DNA of 23,176 nt from HO2-45-28 sp964412115 (GTDB lineage Bacteria; Patescibacteriota; Minisyncoccia; HO2-45-28): assembly GCA_964412115.1 (NCBI GenBank), contig CAYPMM010000013.1:1-23176 (forward strand), read 5' to 3'. A program made the position numbers and the translations under genes. The notes under the pieces were generated by a model, which worked only from the letters and a program-made list of their open reading frames with translations, searched no databases and was not told the DNA's origin. This document shows, piece after piece, positions 6,698-15,044 of this stretch (the first letter of the stretch is position 1; each line of letters begins with the position of its first letter).

Positions 6698-7738
6698 ATG
6701 GCGCAAATAATTTTAATCGTTATCGCAGCAGTTCTCGCGGGTTTGGCGTTCGGCACCGTTGCGGTTTTTCTTGTCTTTAAACGGAAAGACGGGCCGGACA
6801 GCTCGCTTTTGATGCTTCAAAATCAGATAAACGACCTTGCGCGAACGCTGGATACGCGCCTCGGAGAATCAACCAAGGCGATCCAACAGCATGTCGGTTC
6901 AAGTTTTCAGATAATCAAAGACGTTACCGAACGCCTTACCAAGCTTGATGAGACCAACCGGCAAGTGGTGGGTTTTGCCGACCAATTGCAGTCGCTTCAG
7001 GATATTCTTAAAAATCCAAAACAGCGCGGAGTGCTCGGCGAATATTACCTTGAAACGGTTTTGAAAAATGTTTTGCCGCCGGGCAGTTTTCAGATGCAGT
7101 ACGCGTTTAAGGACGGAACGATAGTGGATGCCGCGGTGTTCGTCAGGGAAAAAATCATACCCATAGATTCCAAGTTTTCGCTTGAAAACTACAACCGGCT
7201 GGTTGAAGAAAAAGACCCGTCCGAACGCGAACGGCTGGAGAAAGCGTTCAGGGCCGACCTTAAAAACCGCATAGACGAAACTTCAAAATACGTAAAACCG
7301 TCCGAAAACACGATGGATTTCGCGTTTATGTTCATACCGCACGAAGCTATTTACTACGACCTGCTCATAGCCCAAGTCGGCGGAATAAAAGTGAATACGC
7401 GTGATTTGATTGAGTACGCTTTCAAAGACCGCAAGGTAATTATTGTTTCCCCGACTTCTTTTCTGGCGTTTTTACAGACCGTTTTACAGGGTCTGCGCGC
7501 GCTGCAGATTGAAGAGTCGGCCAAAGAAATAAGAAAGGGGGTGGAAGAACTCGGGCGGCATCTTGGAAACTATGAACAATTCATGAAAAAACTCGGCTCC
7601 CACCTGACAACAACCGTTAACGCTTATAACACCTCGTCAAAAGAGCTGGGCAAGATAGACAAGGACGTATTAAAAATCACCGGACATTCCCCGGGCATTG
7701 AAACTCTGTCCATTGACAAACCGGACGCCGAGGAATAA
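6698..7738 (+). CDS. rmuC: RmuC-family DNA recombination-limiting protein
   Basis: 346 residues: an N-terminal membrane helix (about 3-27), a helical coiled-coil stretch (about 35-105), then the RmuC nuclease-like domain. Diagnostic segments are KNPKQRGVLGEYYLE, DGTIVDAAVF, IPIDSKFSLENY, DFAFMFIPHEAIYYDLL and IVSPTSFLAFLQTV. RmuC proteins limit inversion/recombination between short repeats and are thought to carry a PD-(D/E)XK-like core. The coiled-coil part is shorter than in E. coli, as is usual for small genomes. It starts 10 bases after the exchanger stop with no Shine-Dalgarno; a TAAAAT box at 6680-6685 may give it a separate short-leader promoter. Confidence 0.9.
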   Translation: MAQIILIVIAAVLAGLAFGTVAVFLVFKRKDGPDSSLLMLQNQINDLARTLDTRLGESTKAIQQHVGSSFQIIKDVTERLTKLDETNRQVVGFADQLQSLQDILKNPKQRGVLGEYYLETVLKNVLPPGSFQMQYAFKDGTIVDAAVFVREKIIPIDSKFSLENYNRLVEEKDPSERERLEKAFRADLKNRIDETSKYVKPSENTMDFAFMFIPHEAIYYDLLIAQVGGIKVNTRDLIEYAFKDRKVIIVSPTSFLAFLQTVLQGLRALQIEESAKEIRKGVEELGRHLGNYEQFMKKLGSHLTTTVNAYNTSSKELGKIDKDVLKITGHSPGIETLSIDKPDAEE

Positions 7739-7749
7739 AATACTATGAT

Positions 7750-8067
7750 ATGAAATTCGCGGTAGTTGAAATAGCGGGCAAGCAATATCTGGTTAAGCCA
7801 GGACAAAAAATAAGAACCGAAAAAATTGACCTCCCTGAAAAGGGGAGTGAAGTTAAATTTGGCGAAGTTTTACTATCGGGCGATGGAGATAAAATCAGCG
7901 TCGGCCGGCCGACTGTCGCCGGAGCCGAAGTCAAAGCCGAAATTCTGGGCAACAAAAGAGCCGAAAAGGTAATTGTATTTCATTACAAACAAAAAACCCG
8001 CCGCCGCGTAAAACGCGGCCACCGCCAGCACTATAGCGAGCTTCTGATAAAGGAGATCAAGTTTTAA
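7750..8067 (+). CDS. rplU: Large ribosomal subunit protein bL21
   Basis: 105 residues, the usual length for bL21. The N terminus MKFAVVEIAGKQYLVKPGQ and the basic C-terminal block HYKQKTRRRVKRGHRQHYSE, which contacts 23S rRNA, are family hallmarks. In most bacteria rplU is followed directly by rpmA (bL27); here the next gene is convergent and the rpmA end lies about 15 kb away on the other strand. The start lies 11 bases after the rmuC stop; a TACTAT box at 7741-7746 immediately precedes the ATG. Confidence 0.97.
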   Translation: MKFAVVEIAGKQYLVKPGQKIRTEKIDLPEKGSEVKFGEVLLSGDGDKISVGRPTVAGAEVKAEILGNKRAEKVIVFHYKQKTRRRVKRGHRQHYSELLIKEIKF

Positions 8068-8076
8068 GTTTCTGAT

Positions 8077-9936
8077 TTAAAATTTATAGATGAAAATTGA
8101 GTGGCCGGCGCGGGCGTAAGGCTCAATATTTTCAAGCCAGAGGTATGAATCCTCGGGTTTTTTTATAAAACCTACGGCCGGAAGGGCTTCGGCGCTTTGG
8201 CGTATGGTGGCGGACAAGGCAAACCATTTCGGGTCCCCTGATTCGGGATTGGGTTTGCCGGCACCCGACTGCCACGGAACAAATTTGTCTTTCAGGTAAT
8301 ATTCGGGAGAACCGCCTCCGAAATAATCAAGAGCGATCTTTTCTATTTTATTTTTTTCCACAAAATCGCGGAGTCTTTTCAAGTCCTGCCCCCAGTCGTA
8401 ATTTGAATCAACTATGTATTTGTATCCGTTTCCGGAACCTCCGGCAAGGATATTATAGTAGGAAAGGTAATTCGGAAAAGAAAAAATCGTTCCCAGCCCG
8501 AGCGATAAAAGAAGCACCGCGGTTAAAAAATATCTTGGCAGGGATTTAACGAATCGTTCATAAATTGAAAAAAGCCACTCGCCCAAACTCCGCGGTTCGT
8601 TTAGAGAATAAAACATGAGCCAGCGCGTTATTTCGCGGGAGACCAGAATGTAAATAAAAGGGAATGTCGGCAAAACATGGCGTATTCCTATATTCAAGGG
8701 GCTTCTCATTGATTGCAGCCAGTAAACGGCTATGAAAATGAAGCTCGCGGTCAGAAAAAAGTTATCTCTTGTCCATTCAAAAACAGCCGGCCAGGATTTT
8801 TCATGGGTTTGCTTTACGGACTTTACGGCCAAAAAAACAGAGAGCGCTAAAAGCAAAAGAAAAGCAGACGGTTCTTTGAGAATATAGGCGACCGGAAAAT
8901 AATACCACCATCCGGCGGAGCCAACCTCGCCCAAAAAATAAGCGGTATTTCCGCCGGCCGCGCGCTGAACAACCATTAAAAGTCCGAGAAAATATTGGCC
9001 AAGGCCTCTTAGCGCCGGTTGGGAGGCCATAAACTGCGTAAGGTCGGCTGCCGGACGGAATCCGAATGAGCTTAAGTTAACGGCGGAATCGCTTAACTGC
9101 CTTTCCGGAGGATAATTCCAAACATGATATTGGTAGACAACGGCGATTAAAAACACGGCAATTATTAAAATCGCGAGAAATCCGAGGCCGAGTTTGCTCC
9201 ACTCATAAAAAAGTTTTTTCGCTCGTTCCAGTCCGTTTTCGGTTTCGCGCAAATAATCAAGCTGTGAAAGAAAACCCCATAAAAAGGCCAGTAACGCCAA
9301 AAGGGGAAGGAGCAGGACCAAAGAAAATTTCAAAAGCAGAGCTATTCCCAAAGAAGCCCCGGCGATAAACGCGCGTTTTACGCCCGGAGATTTCAAATAA
9401 TAAATAAAGGCGGTGATGGCGATAAAAAAACCGAACGCGGCGGCAAGGTCGGTGGTAACATAGCGCGAATGGGCGATAAAAGACGGGGAAAAAGAGTAAA
9501 AAACAAGCGCCAAAAGCCCGACCCTGTCCCCATAGAGACGTCTGGCCGAAGAAAAAATCAGCCATCCAAAAACAAGCGCCAAAAGCATCATGGGAAATCT
9601 GGACCAAAAAAGAATCCGGTCGGGATTATTCCCCGATTCATAAAGAAAAATACGCCCCATGTCCCACTGGCCGTTGATGTCATCGCGCCACGCTTTTACA
9701 TCGGTCGGAAAATTTAACTTCAAAAACAAAAGGGGAACGGCGGATAAATCTTTTATAAGCGGGGGGTGTTCGGGATTTAGACGGTAGTCTTTTTGAGTCA
9801 GGTAAGAATATCCGGCCGGGATGTGCGCCAGCTCATCCATTATGGCCGATTCGTTTAAAGACGAAAAAAACATCAAAGCGAACATCGCCGTGAGCATCAA
9901 GAGGGCAAGCATATTTGAAACGCGATGACCGGCCAT
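8077..9936 (-). CDS. GT39/PMT-like polyprenyl-phosphate-sugar glycosyltransferase
   Basis: A 619-residue membrane protein with about 10-12 helices. After the first helix it has the acidic motif MDELAHIPAGYSYL (Asp-Glu of the first extracytoplasmic loop, catalytic in PMT/ArnT-type GT-C enzymes) and NPEHPPLIKDLSAVPLLF, both typical of the dolichyl-phosphate-mannose-protein mannosyltransferase family. The C-terminal soluble part (DSNYDWGQDLKRLRDFV, then YFGGGSPEYYL) is conserved in bacterial members. It should transfer a sugar from a lipid carrier to a protein or glycan outside the cytoplasm. It lies 11 bases downstream of the interrupted GT gene and is probably in one operon with it. Its 3' end converges on rplU with a 9-base gap and no clear terminator. 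Substrate is unknown. Confidence 0.85.
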   Translation of the reverse strand: MAGHRVSNMLALLMLTAMFALMFFSSLNESAIMDELAHIPAGYSYLTQKDYRLNPEHPPLIKDLSAVPLLFLKLNFPTDVKAWRDDINGQWDMGRIFLYESGNNPDRILFWSRFPMMLLALVFGWLIFSSARRLYGDRVGLLALVFYSFSPSFIAHSRYVTTDLAAAFGFFIAITAFIYYLKSPGVKRAFIAGASLGIALLLKFSLVLLLPLLALLAFLWGFLSQLDYLRETENGLERAKKLFYEWSKLGLGFLAILIIAVFLIAVVYQYHVWNYPPERQLSDSAVNLSSFGFRPAADLTQFMASQPALRGLGQYFLGLLMVVQRAAGGNTAYFLGEVGSAGWWYYFPVAYILKEPSAFLLLLALSVFLAVKSVKQTHEKSWPAVFEWTRDNFFLTASFIFIAVYWLQSMRSPLNIGIRHVLPTFPFIYILVSREITRWLMFYSLNEPRSLGEWLFSIYERFVKSLPRYFLTAVLLLSLGLGTIFSFPNYLSYYNILAGGSGNGYKYIVDSNYDWGQDLKRLRDFVEKNKIEKIALDYFGGGSPEYYLKDKFVPWQSGAGKPNPESGDPKWFALSATIRQSAEALPAVGFIKKPEDSYLWLENIEPYARAGHSIFIYKF

Positions 9937-9947
9937 ATGAGTAAATT

Positions 9948-10475
9948 CTACCTTATATCTATACCTTTATAAAATAGGGCAAATCCGGGACGGGTACTTA
10001 TATTAAGTCCGCTTACGGCCGTTTTAAGACTTGAACCGAGTTTTGCCGCGTTTTCAAGCGGAATTATCAGGCAAGAGCCGGAGCAGTCAATTTGATTTAT
10101 GTCTTCGGGCGCCAGGTAATAAATATTTTTTTTCACTCTTTCGCTTTGAGGCCAGGTGCCGGTTAAAAACATGACGGTTTGGGCGGGCATTGGAACGGGT
10201 TTCGCGCCCGGGCCGTCGGGTGTCGGAACCGAAACTCCGTCCGCGTTTACCACCACGTATTTTTTAACGTCAGAAGGCGCATTTAAGAGCCACCGGCCGA
10301 TTTCGGCGTAATTGCCGTTAAAAGCAAAATAGGTGTCCGGCGCGTTCGCCCAGCGGGTAAAATAGTTCGTATAACTTATTACGATGTGCGCCGCAATGCC
10401 GGCGGCAAGCAGTAAAACGAGTTCAAAACGGATTCGTGAAATTTGGCGTGTTTTTTGGGGGAAAAGTTTGGATTT
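9948..10475 (-). pseudogene. C-terminal continuation of the GT39-like protein, separated by an in-frame TAG
   Basis: Reading on in the same frame past the TAG at 10476-10478 gives about 175 further codons without a stop until TAG at 9948-9950. It begins KSKLFPQKTRQISRIRFE (basic cytoplasmic loop), then a membrane helix LLLAAGIAAHIVISY, then a soluble domain with NYFTRWANAPDTYFAFNG and a C-terminal YLAPEDI/CSGSCL segment. This is the layout expected at the C terminus of this GT family. No ATG is in frame in the first part; the first plausible start is GTG at 10256, inside the domain. The two reading frames therefore look like one gene broken by a nonsense change (for example AAG to TAG) rather than two genes. 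Assembly error and readthrough remain possible. Confidence 0.7.
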
Positions 10476-11612
10476 CTAATTGAGCCACGCGGATATTCCG
10501 GACAGAATGTTCAAAAATCCCGCTCCCGAAACCAGCATGATGGCCGGCGCCATAATTATTGAGCGGAGAGCGTGTGGCGTTCCTTCGGACGAAAAGACGG
10601 CCGGCAGCAAGAAAACCAAAAGCCAGACAGATAAAAATCCGAAATTTGGAATTTGGAATTTAGATTTTTTAAACAAGCTCAAAGCGCCGAATATGATGCC
10701 CGCGGCAAATAAAATCCCGACCGGCCACCACAAAAGCGGGGCGCCGGGCAGATTGTGACGGGAGTTGAAATCGCCTACAAACCAAAAAGAACCGAGAGTT
10801 TTTATGGAGTTAAGCGCCAGGGATTTGGCCGGCGAAGCTTCGGAAAAAATTGAAACCTGACTTGTCCTTCCCAAAAAATCGGCCGGATTTTGCAGATAAT
10901 AAACGCCGAGGGGCGCAAAAGCGATGAGCGCTAAAAGCAAAAACACGGCCGATTGCTTATACCCGTTTTTATTTTTTAATATTTTAAAAAGAGGGATCAA
11001 AAGAAGAATGGGGGTGATGCGATAGGCAATATAAGAATGCGCGCCCAAACCTAAAAGCAAACCGGCGAAAGCCGAAGCCCAGTATTTACGCGCGTCGGTA
11101 AGATCGTTTCTAAAAACCAGCCACATAAAATAAAAGCCCCAGACTATAAAAAAGGGAGCCATTATCGCCCGAAAACCCACGCGCGAAAAATTAATGTGCC
11201 AAAAACTCACCGCCAGAAAAAAAGACGCCGAAAGGGCGGCGATTTCATTCGGATAAAGCCCGGCTATTTTGGCGCCTGACATACCTCTGAAAAGTTCGCG
11301 TCCGAAATAAAACAGGCCCAAAACCGTAAGCGCGCCGAAAATCGCCGAAACCAAGCGCAATACCCACGGCTCATTTCCCAAAAGTCCCAAAGCTACGGCT
11401 TGTATGTTTATAAAAAGGCCCTCCCGTCCGTTATTTTCGGGGTAAAAAACGGAAAAATCGCCGGTTTTTAAGGAATACAAAGCATTATTGCCGTTCATGG
11501 CTTCATCGGGATAAAGGCCCGGCGGGACGCTTTTTAATTCCCAAAATCTGAAAAAAACGGCGATTAAAAATATAACCGCGGCTATAAACAGGGCCTTTTT
11601 GGAATTAATCAT
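10476..11612 (-). CDS. GT39-like membrane glycosyltransferase, N-terminal part truncated by TAG
   Basis: 378 residues with about nine helices. The first loop carries PPGLYPDEAMNGNNALYS (Asp-Glu of GT-C enzymes), followed by NNGREGLFINIQAVALGLLG and WVLRLVSAIFG, typical of PMT_2/GT39-type transferases. The protein ends after LSGISAWLN at a TAG where the family continues with further helices and a soluble tail; that missing part is encoded in frame downstream (9948-10475). Whether the truncated product works is doubtful, since the tail normally completes the enzyme. The ATG is at 11610-11612; the divergent gene begins only 21 bases away. It was probably the first gene of a two-gene glycosylation operon. 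Confidence 0.8.
   Translation of the reverse strand: MINSKKALFIAAVIFLIAVFFRFWELKSVPPGLYPDEAMNGNNALYSLKTGDFSVFYPENNGREGLFINIQAVALGLLGNEPWVLRLVSAIFGALTVLGLFYFGRELFRGMSGAKIAGLYPNEIAALSASFFLAVSFWHINFSRVGFRAIMAPFFIVWGFYFMWLVFRNDLTDARKYWASAFAGLLLGLGAHSYIAYRITPILLLIPLFKILKNKNGYKQSAVFLLLALIAFAPLGVYYLQNPADFLGRTSQVSIFSEASPAKSLALNSIKTLGSFWFVGDFNSRHNLPGAPLLWWPVGILFAAGIIFGALSLFKKSKFQIPNFGFLSVWLLVFLLPAVFSSEGTPHALRSIIMAPAIMLVSGAGFLNILSGISAWLN
10641..10662. repeat. Short tandem GGAATTT repeat within the GT39-like gene
   Basis: The unit (G)GAATTT occurs in near-tandem copies (AAATTTGG-AATTTGG-AATTTA). On the coding strand it encodes SKFQIPNFG in a loop between membrane helices. Such KFQIPN-type insertions look like a simple-sequence expansion in a tolerant loop. 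Confidence 0.5.
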
Positions 11613-11626
11613 ATTTTGATTATAAT
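11599..11626 (+). promoter_or_regulatory. Promoter of the small-protein/TraD-like operon
   Basis: TTGGAA (11599-11604), a 16-base spacer and TATAAT (11621-11626). The -10 ends 7 bases before the ATG at 11634, so the predicted transcript starts at the initiation codon (leaderless). It overlaps the 5' end of the divergent glycosyltransferase gene. Confidence 0.6.
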
Positions 11627-11633
11627 ATAAGTA

Positions 11634-12029
11634 ATGCCAAACATGGAATCGCCAAAACTAATGCGGGAGGAAATAAGCGCTCTTGAAGAGATGCTTTCCG
11701 AAAAGAAAAAAAAATTTGCCGAATCGGGCGCGAACGCCGAATTCAAACCCGAGGAGGCGGCAAGGGAAGTGGTTAAAGAATATGCAGCTTCCGCAAAACC
11801 AGCTCCGGACCCAGCCGTATCGTCCGGCAAAGATTCTAACGCGCTGAAAAAAATCGCCGACTCTTTTCAAAACGAACCGCACGCAAAGCAAGTCAACGAG
11901 CTTATGAACATCGCCGAAAAAAACGGAATTGCAAGCGCGGTTGAAGTGGCCAAGCATTTAAAAAACCCCCATCTTTTAGACGATTTTCACGACCGGCTGG
12001 CCTTTGAGCTTTTGGCTAAAAAACAATGA
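11634..12029 (+). CDS. Small helical protein of unknown function, upstream partner of the T4SS-like ATPase
   Basis: 131 residues, soluble, charged, no signal or membrane segment. An N-terminal coiled-coil-like helix (residues 5-30, rich in Glu/Lys), a flexible Ala/Pro/Ser-rich linker (about 50-70), and a C-terminal helical part with NELMNIAEKNGIASAVEVAKHL. I do not recognise a named family. It overlaps the next gene by 4 bases (ATGA), so the two products are probably made in step and may interact; a regulatory or adaptor subunit of the ATPase is a reasonable guess only. An alternative ATG at 11643 would shorten it by 3 residues; 11634 is preferred because the TATAAT box ends 7 bases before it. 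Confidence 0.7.
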   Translation: MPNMESPKLMREEISALEEMLSEKKKKFAESGANAEFKPEEAAREVVKEYAASAKPAPDPAVSSGKDSNALKKIADSFQNEPHAKQVNELMNIAEKNGIASAVEVAKHLKNPHLLDDFHDRLAFELLAKKQ

Positions 12030-14446
12030 CCATACTATCTTTTGAACAGCTTTTTTACGCCTATTTGGGAATAACCGTTTTTTTGCTGTCCGCGGGCCTG
12101 CTTCTTTTTTTCGCCAAAAAAATAAAAAAACGGAAAGCGATTGCAGAATCGCTTGAATTCGCGCTTTACGAAATAACCCTGCCGCGTGAAAACGAACCGA
12201 AAAAAGAGAATGTTTCTTTTAGAGACCTTGTTTCCGTTATGGAGCAGTTTTACTCGGGACTTGCCGCCATTTTTGAAGACCGCTGGTTCGGGCGTTCCAG
12301 TTTCGCGCTTGAACTGGCTCTGCCTTCAGTCGGAGAAGAGACGACTTTTTTCATAGCCGTTCCGCGAAAGCACGCCAGGCTTTTTGAAAAACATCTGCAA
12401 AGTTTGTATCCCGCGGCAAAACTTGAGCAAAAATATTCGGATTACAATATTTTTAATCCGGTAGGACCGACTGCCGCGGCTTATTTTGAACTCTCCTCAA
12501 CCCCGCTCTTGCCGATACGCACTTATCAAAGGCTTGATGCCGACCCGCTTGAGGTCATAACCAATTCTTTCACCAAACTCAAAAAAGAAGGCGAAGGCGC
12601 GGCTCTCCAGATAATCGTGCAAAGAGGGCCGAAAAATTTTGCCAAACGGCTTAAAGACGCGGTTAAATCCGTCCGTGAAGGTAAAAAATTGCATACCGAA
12701 ACCGGCTGGCCGTCCGCGCTTAAAGAAATCAGGTTTCTCATAACCGGGCGCGGAGAGGAAACAAAAAAAGACGGGAATACGGCCGTTGACGAAGAAACTT
12801 TAAAACTTCTTGAAGAAAAATCAAATTTTCCAGTTTTTGGCGCAAATCTGCGCTTGGTAGCTTCGGCCTCCGATTACAAAGAAGCCGAAAATATTCTTCA
12901 GGAACTGGCCAGCTCATTCATCCAATTCGGCGAGACCAGAGGAAACAGCCTGGTATATAAAAAAGTCCGTCCCCGCGAATTAAACGATTTTTTATACCGT
13001 TTTTCTTTCAGGATTCCCGATAAAAAAAGATTACTGCCTTTAAACAGCCGGGAGCTTACGAGTATTTACCATCTTCCGTCCGCGCTCACCGTAGCGCCTA
13101 AAATAAAATCACTTAAAGCCAAGGACGCGCCGGCGCCGGCAGGACTGCCCTCCGAAGGTGTCCTTATCGGCGAAAATGTTTATCGCGGGGAGAGCCAGTC
13201 CGTAAGATTTTCGCGCGATGACCGCAGAAGACATCTTTATATAATAGGACAGACGGGCACCGGAAAAACCACGCTGATGCAAAATATGGCCAAACAAGAC
13301 ATTGAATCGGGCGAGGGGCTTTGCGTCATTGACCCGCATGGAGACATGGTGGATACGATTCTCGGATATGTTCCGGAAAATCGCGCCGACGACGTGATTT
13401 ATTTTAATCCGGCCGACATTTCCCGGCCCATGGGCCTTAATTTTCTTGAATACGATCCGGCCTATCCCGAACAGAAAACTTTTATCGTCAACGAACTTTT
13501 GGAAATATTCAGAAAACTCTACGCCGATGTTCCCGAGGCCCTCGGCCCAATTTTTGAAACATATTTCAGAAACTCAACGCTTCTGGTGATGGAAGACCCG
13601 CCTTCCGGAAACACTCTTTTTGAAATAGAGCGGGTAATGACCGACCCGGAGTTTAGACGACTGAAACTTTCGCGCTCCAGAAATCCGGTAATAAATACGT
13701 TTTGGAGGGATGTTGCCGAAAAAGCCGGCGGGGAAGCCGCTTTGGCCAACATGGTGCCGTACATTACCTCAAAGTTTGACGCATTTTTATCAAACGAATT
13801 CATGAGGCCCATTCTTTTGCAGGAGCGCTCGTCCTTAAGATTCAGGGAAATAATGGACGGCGGAAAAATCCTTTTGGTGAATCTTTCAAAAGGCCGTATC
13901 GGGGAGACCAACGCTTCGCTTCTGGGTTTGATAATCGTGGGTAAATTATTAATGGCCGCTTTTTCGCGGGTAAACATATCGGAGGATCAAAGGCGCGATT
14001 TTTATCTTTATTTGGACGAGTTTCAAAACGTCACCACTCCTTCAATTTCAACCATACTTTCGGAGGCTCGCAAATACCGGCTTAGTCTTGTTTTGGCCCA
14101 TCAGTTCATAGGACAATTAACTGATGCGATAAAGCTTTCTGTTTTCGGAAATGTCGGATCAATGGCGGCTTTCAGGGTGGGGTCGGATGACGCCGAACCT
14201 CTTGAAAAGCAGTTTGGGCCAATTTTTTCGGCGCACGACTTATTAAATATAGAAAATTTCAACGCCTATTTGCGTCTCTTGGTCGGGGGGCAGGCGGCCA
14301 AACCTTTCAATATAAAGATTTTTCCGGCCGAAAAGGGGAACACAGCCGCTGCCGAATCGCTAAAAGATCTTTCGGCTCAAAAATACGGCCGGCCCATTTC
14401 GGACATAGAGGCAGATATTAACGCCCGTTATCCAAAAAATAATTAA
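12026..14446 (+). CDS. TraD/TraG/VirD4-like membrane-anchored P-loop ATPase
   Basis: 806 residues. One membrane helix near the N terminus (about 10-32) followed by KKIKKRK, then an N-terminal domain of about 350 residues (a large alpha/beta region with EDRWFGRSSFALEL), then the motor domain. Walker A GQTGTGKTT is at 408-416 and Walker B LYLDEFQNV has Asp664-Glu665. CVIDPHGDMVD and YFNPADISRPMGLNFLEYD are typical of the type IV secretion coupling-protein/DUF87-like group common in CPR and Gram-positive genomes. No relaxase, pilin or VirB4-like neighbour lies in this window, so conjugation is not supported; DNA uptake, export or a membrane-linked DNA pump are the main options. It is coupled to the upstream small protein and followed after 10 bases by a GtrA-like gene. 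Confidence 0.85.
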   Translation: MTILSFEQLFYAYLGITVFLLSAGLLLFFAKKIKKRKAIAESLEFALYEITLPRENEPKKENVSFRDLVSVMEQFYSGLAAIFEDRWFGRSSFALELALPSVGEETTFFIAVPRKHARLFEKHLQSLYPAAKLEQKYSDYNIFNPVGPTAAAYFELSSTPLLPIRTYQRLDADPLEVITNSFTKLKKEGEGAALQIIVQRGPKNFAKRLKDAVKSVREGKKLHTETGWPSALKEIRFLITGRGEETKKDGNTAVDEETLKLLEEKSNFPVFGANLRLVASASDYKEAENILQELASSFIQFGETRGNSLVYKKVRPRELNDFLYRFSFRIPDKKRLLPLNSRELTSIYHLPSALTVAPKIKSLKAKDAPAPAGLPSEGVLIGENVYRGESQSVRFSRDDRRRHLYIIGQTGTGKTTLMQNMAKQDIESGEGLCVIDPHGDMVDTILGYVPENRADDVIYFNPADISRPMGLNFLEYDPAYPEQKTFIVNELLEIFRKLYADVPEALGPIFETYFRNSTLLVMEDPPSGNTLFEIERVMTDPEFRRLKLSRSRNPVINTFWRDVAEKAGGEAALANMVPYITSKFDAFLSNEFMRPILLQERSSLRFREIMDGGKILLVNLSKGRIGETNASLLGLIIVGKLLMAAFSRVNISEDQRRDFYLYLDEFQNVTTPSISTILSEARKYRLSLVLAHQFIGQLTDAIKLSVFGNVGSMAAFRVGSDDAEPLEKQFGPIFSAHDLLNIENFNAYLRLLVGGQAAKPFNIKIFPAEKGNTAAAESLKDLSAQKYGRPISDIEADINARYPKNN

Positions 14447-14456
14447 TTTATATTTT

Positions 14457-15044
14457 ATGAAAAAATATTTTTTAGCACTTTTGGCCGGATTTCTTACCGG
14501 TGTTCTTATGATTCCGACACTGCGCAATCTTGATCTTAAGCTTCCTTATGACACAATGGCGCTTGTTTTCATAACGCCTTTAGTGTTTGTTTTTGGCGCG
14601 CTGGTTGCTTCTTTTATCGGCAGGCGTTTTTTTTGGTTTTGGCAGCTGGCCAAATTCGGCGAAGTCGGTTTTTTAAATACCGCGATTGACTTCGGCGTAC
14701 TTAATTTTTTGATTTTTATTACCGGCATACCTTCGGGGCCGTATTTTTCTATTTTTAAAACAGTGAGTTTTACCATCGCTCACATCAACAGCTATTTTTG
14801 GAACCGTTTTTGGGTTTTTGAAGCGCGCCAGGCGGCCTCCGCGGGGGAGTATGTCCGATTTCTTGTCGTGAGTCTGATTGCGATTATCCTTAACGTTGGG
14901 ATCGCGTCTTTGGTGGTAAATTTTATCCCCCCGCGATTCGGCTTAAACCCGACCATGTGGGCCAACATCGGAGCCGCCGTGGGAGTGGCCGCCGGCCTTT
15001 TGTGGAACTTCTTTGGCTATAAACTTATTGTTTTTAGGAAATAG
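14457..15044 (+). CDS. GtrA-family membrane protein with extra N-terminal helices
   Basis: 195 residues. The C-terminal 130 residues are a four-helix GtrA domain: FGEVGFLNTAIDFGVLNFLIF, then SFTIAHINSYFWNRFWVFE, with conserved Asn/Asp in helix 1 and the N-S-x-x-W-N-R-x-W-V-F motif. GtrA proteins help translocate or present polyprenyl-linked sugars. Two additional helices (about 3-20 and 33-53) precede the domain; ordinary GtrA proteins have four helices in total. With the two GT39-like genes nearby it fits a lipid-linked sugar pathway for surface glycosylation. Its 3' end overlaps the convergent cysS by 11 bases, so no terminator separates them. Confidence 0.85.
   Translation: MKKYFLALLAGFLTGVLMIPTLRNLDLKLPYDTMALVFITPLVFVFGALVASFIGRRFFWFWQLAKFGEVGFLNTAIDFGVLNFLIFITGIPSGPYFSIFKTVSFTIAHINSYFWNRFWVFEARQAASAGEYVRFLVVSLIAIILNVGIASLVVNFIPPRFGLNPTMWANIGAAVGVAAGLLWNFFGYKLIVFRK

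Noticed and set aside
10476..10478. Genetic-code change with TAG or TGA read as an amino acid.
   Set aside because: TAG and TGA both terminate several complete, family-length genes in the window (for example TGA at 5722 and 22089, TAG at 15044).
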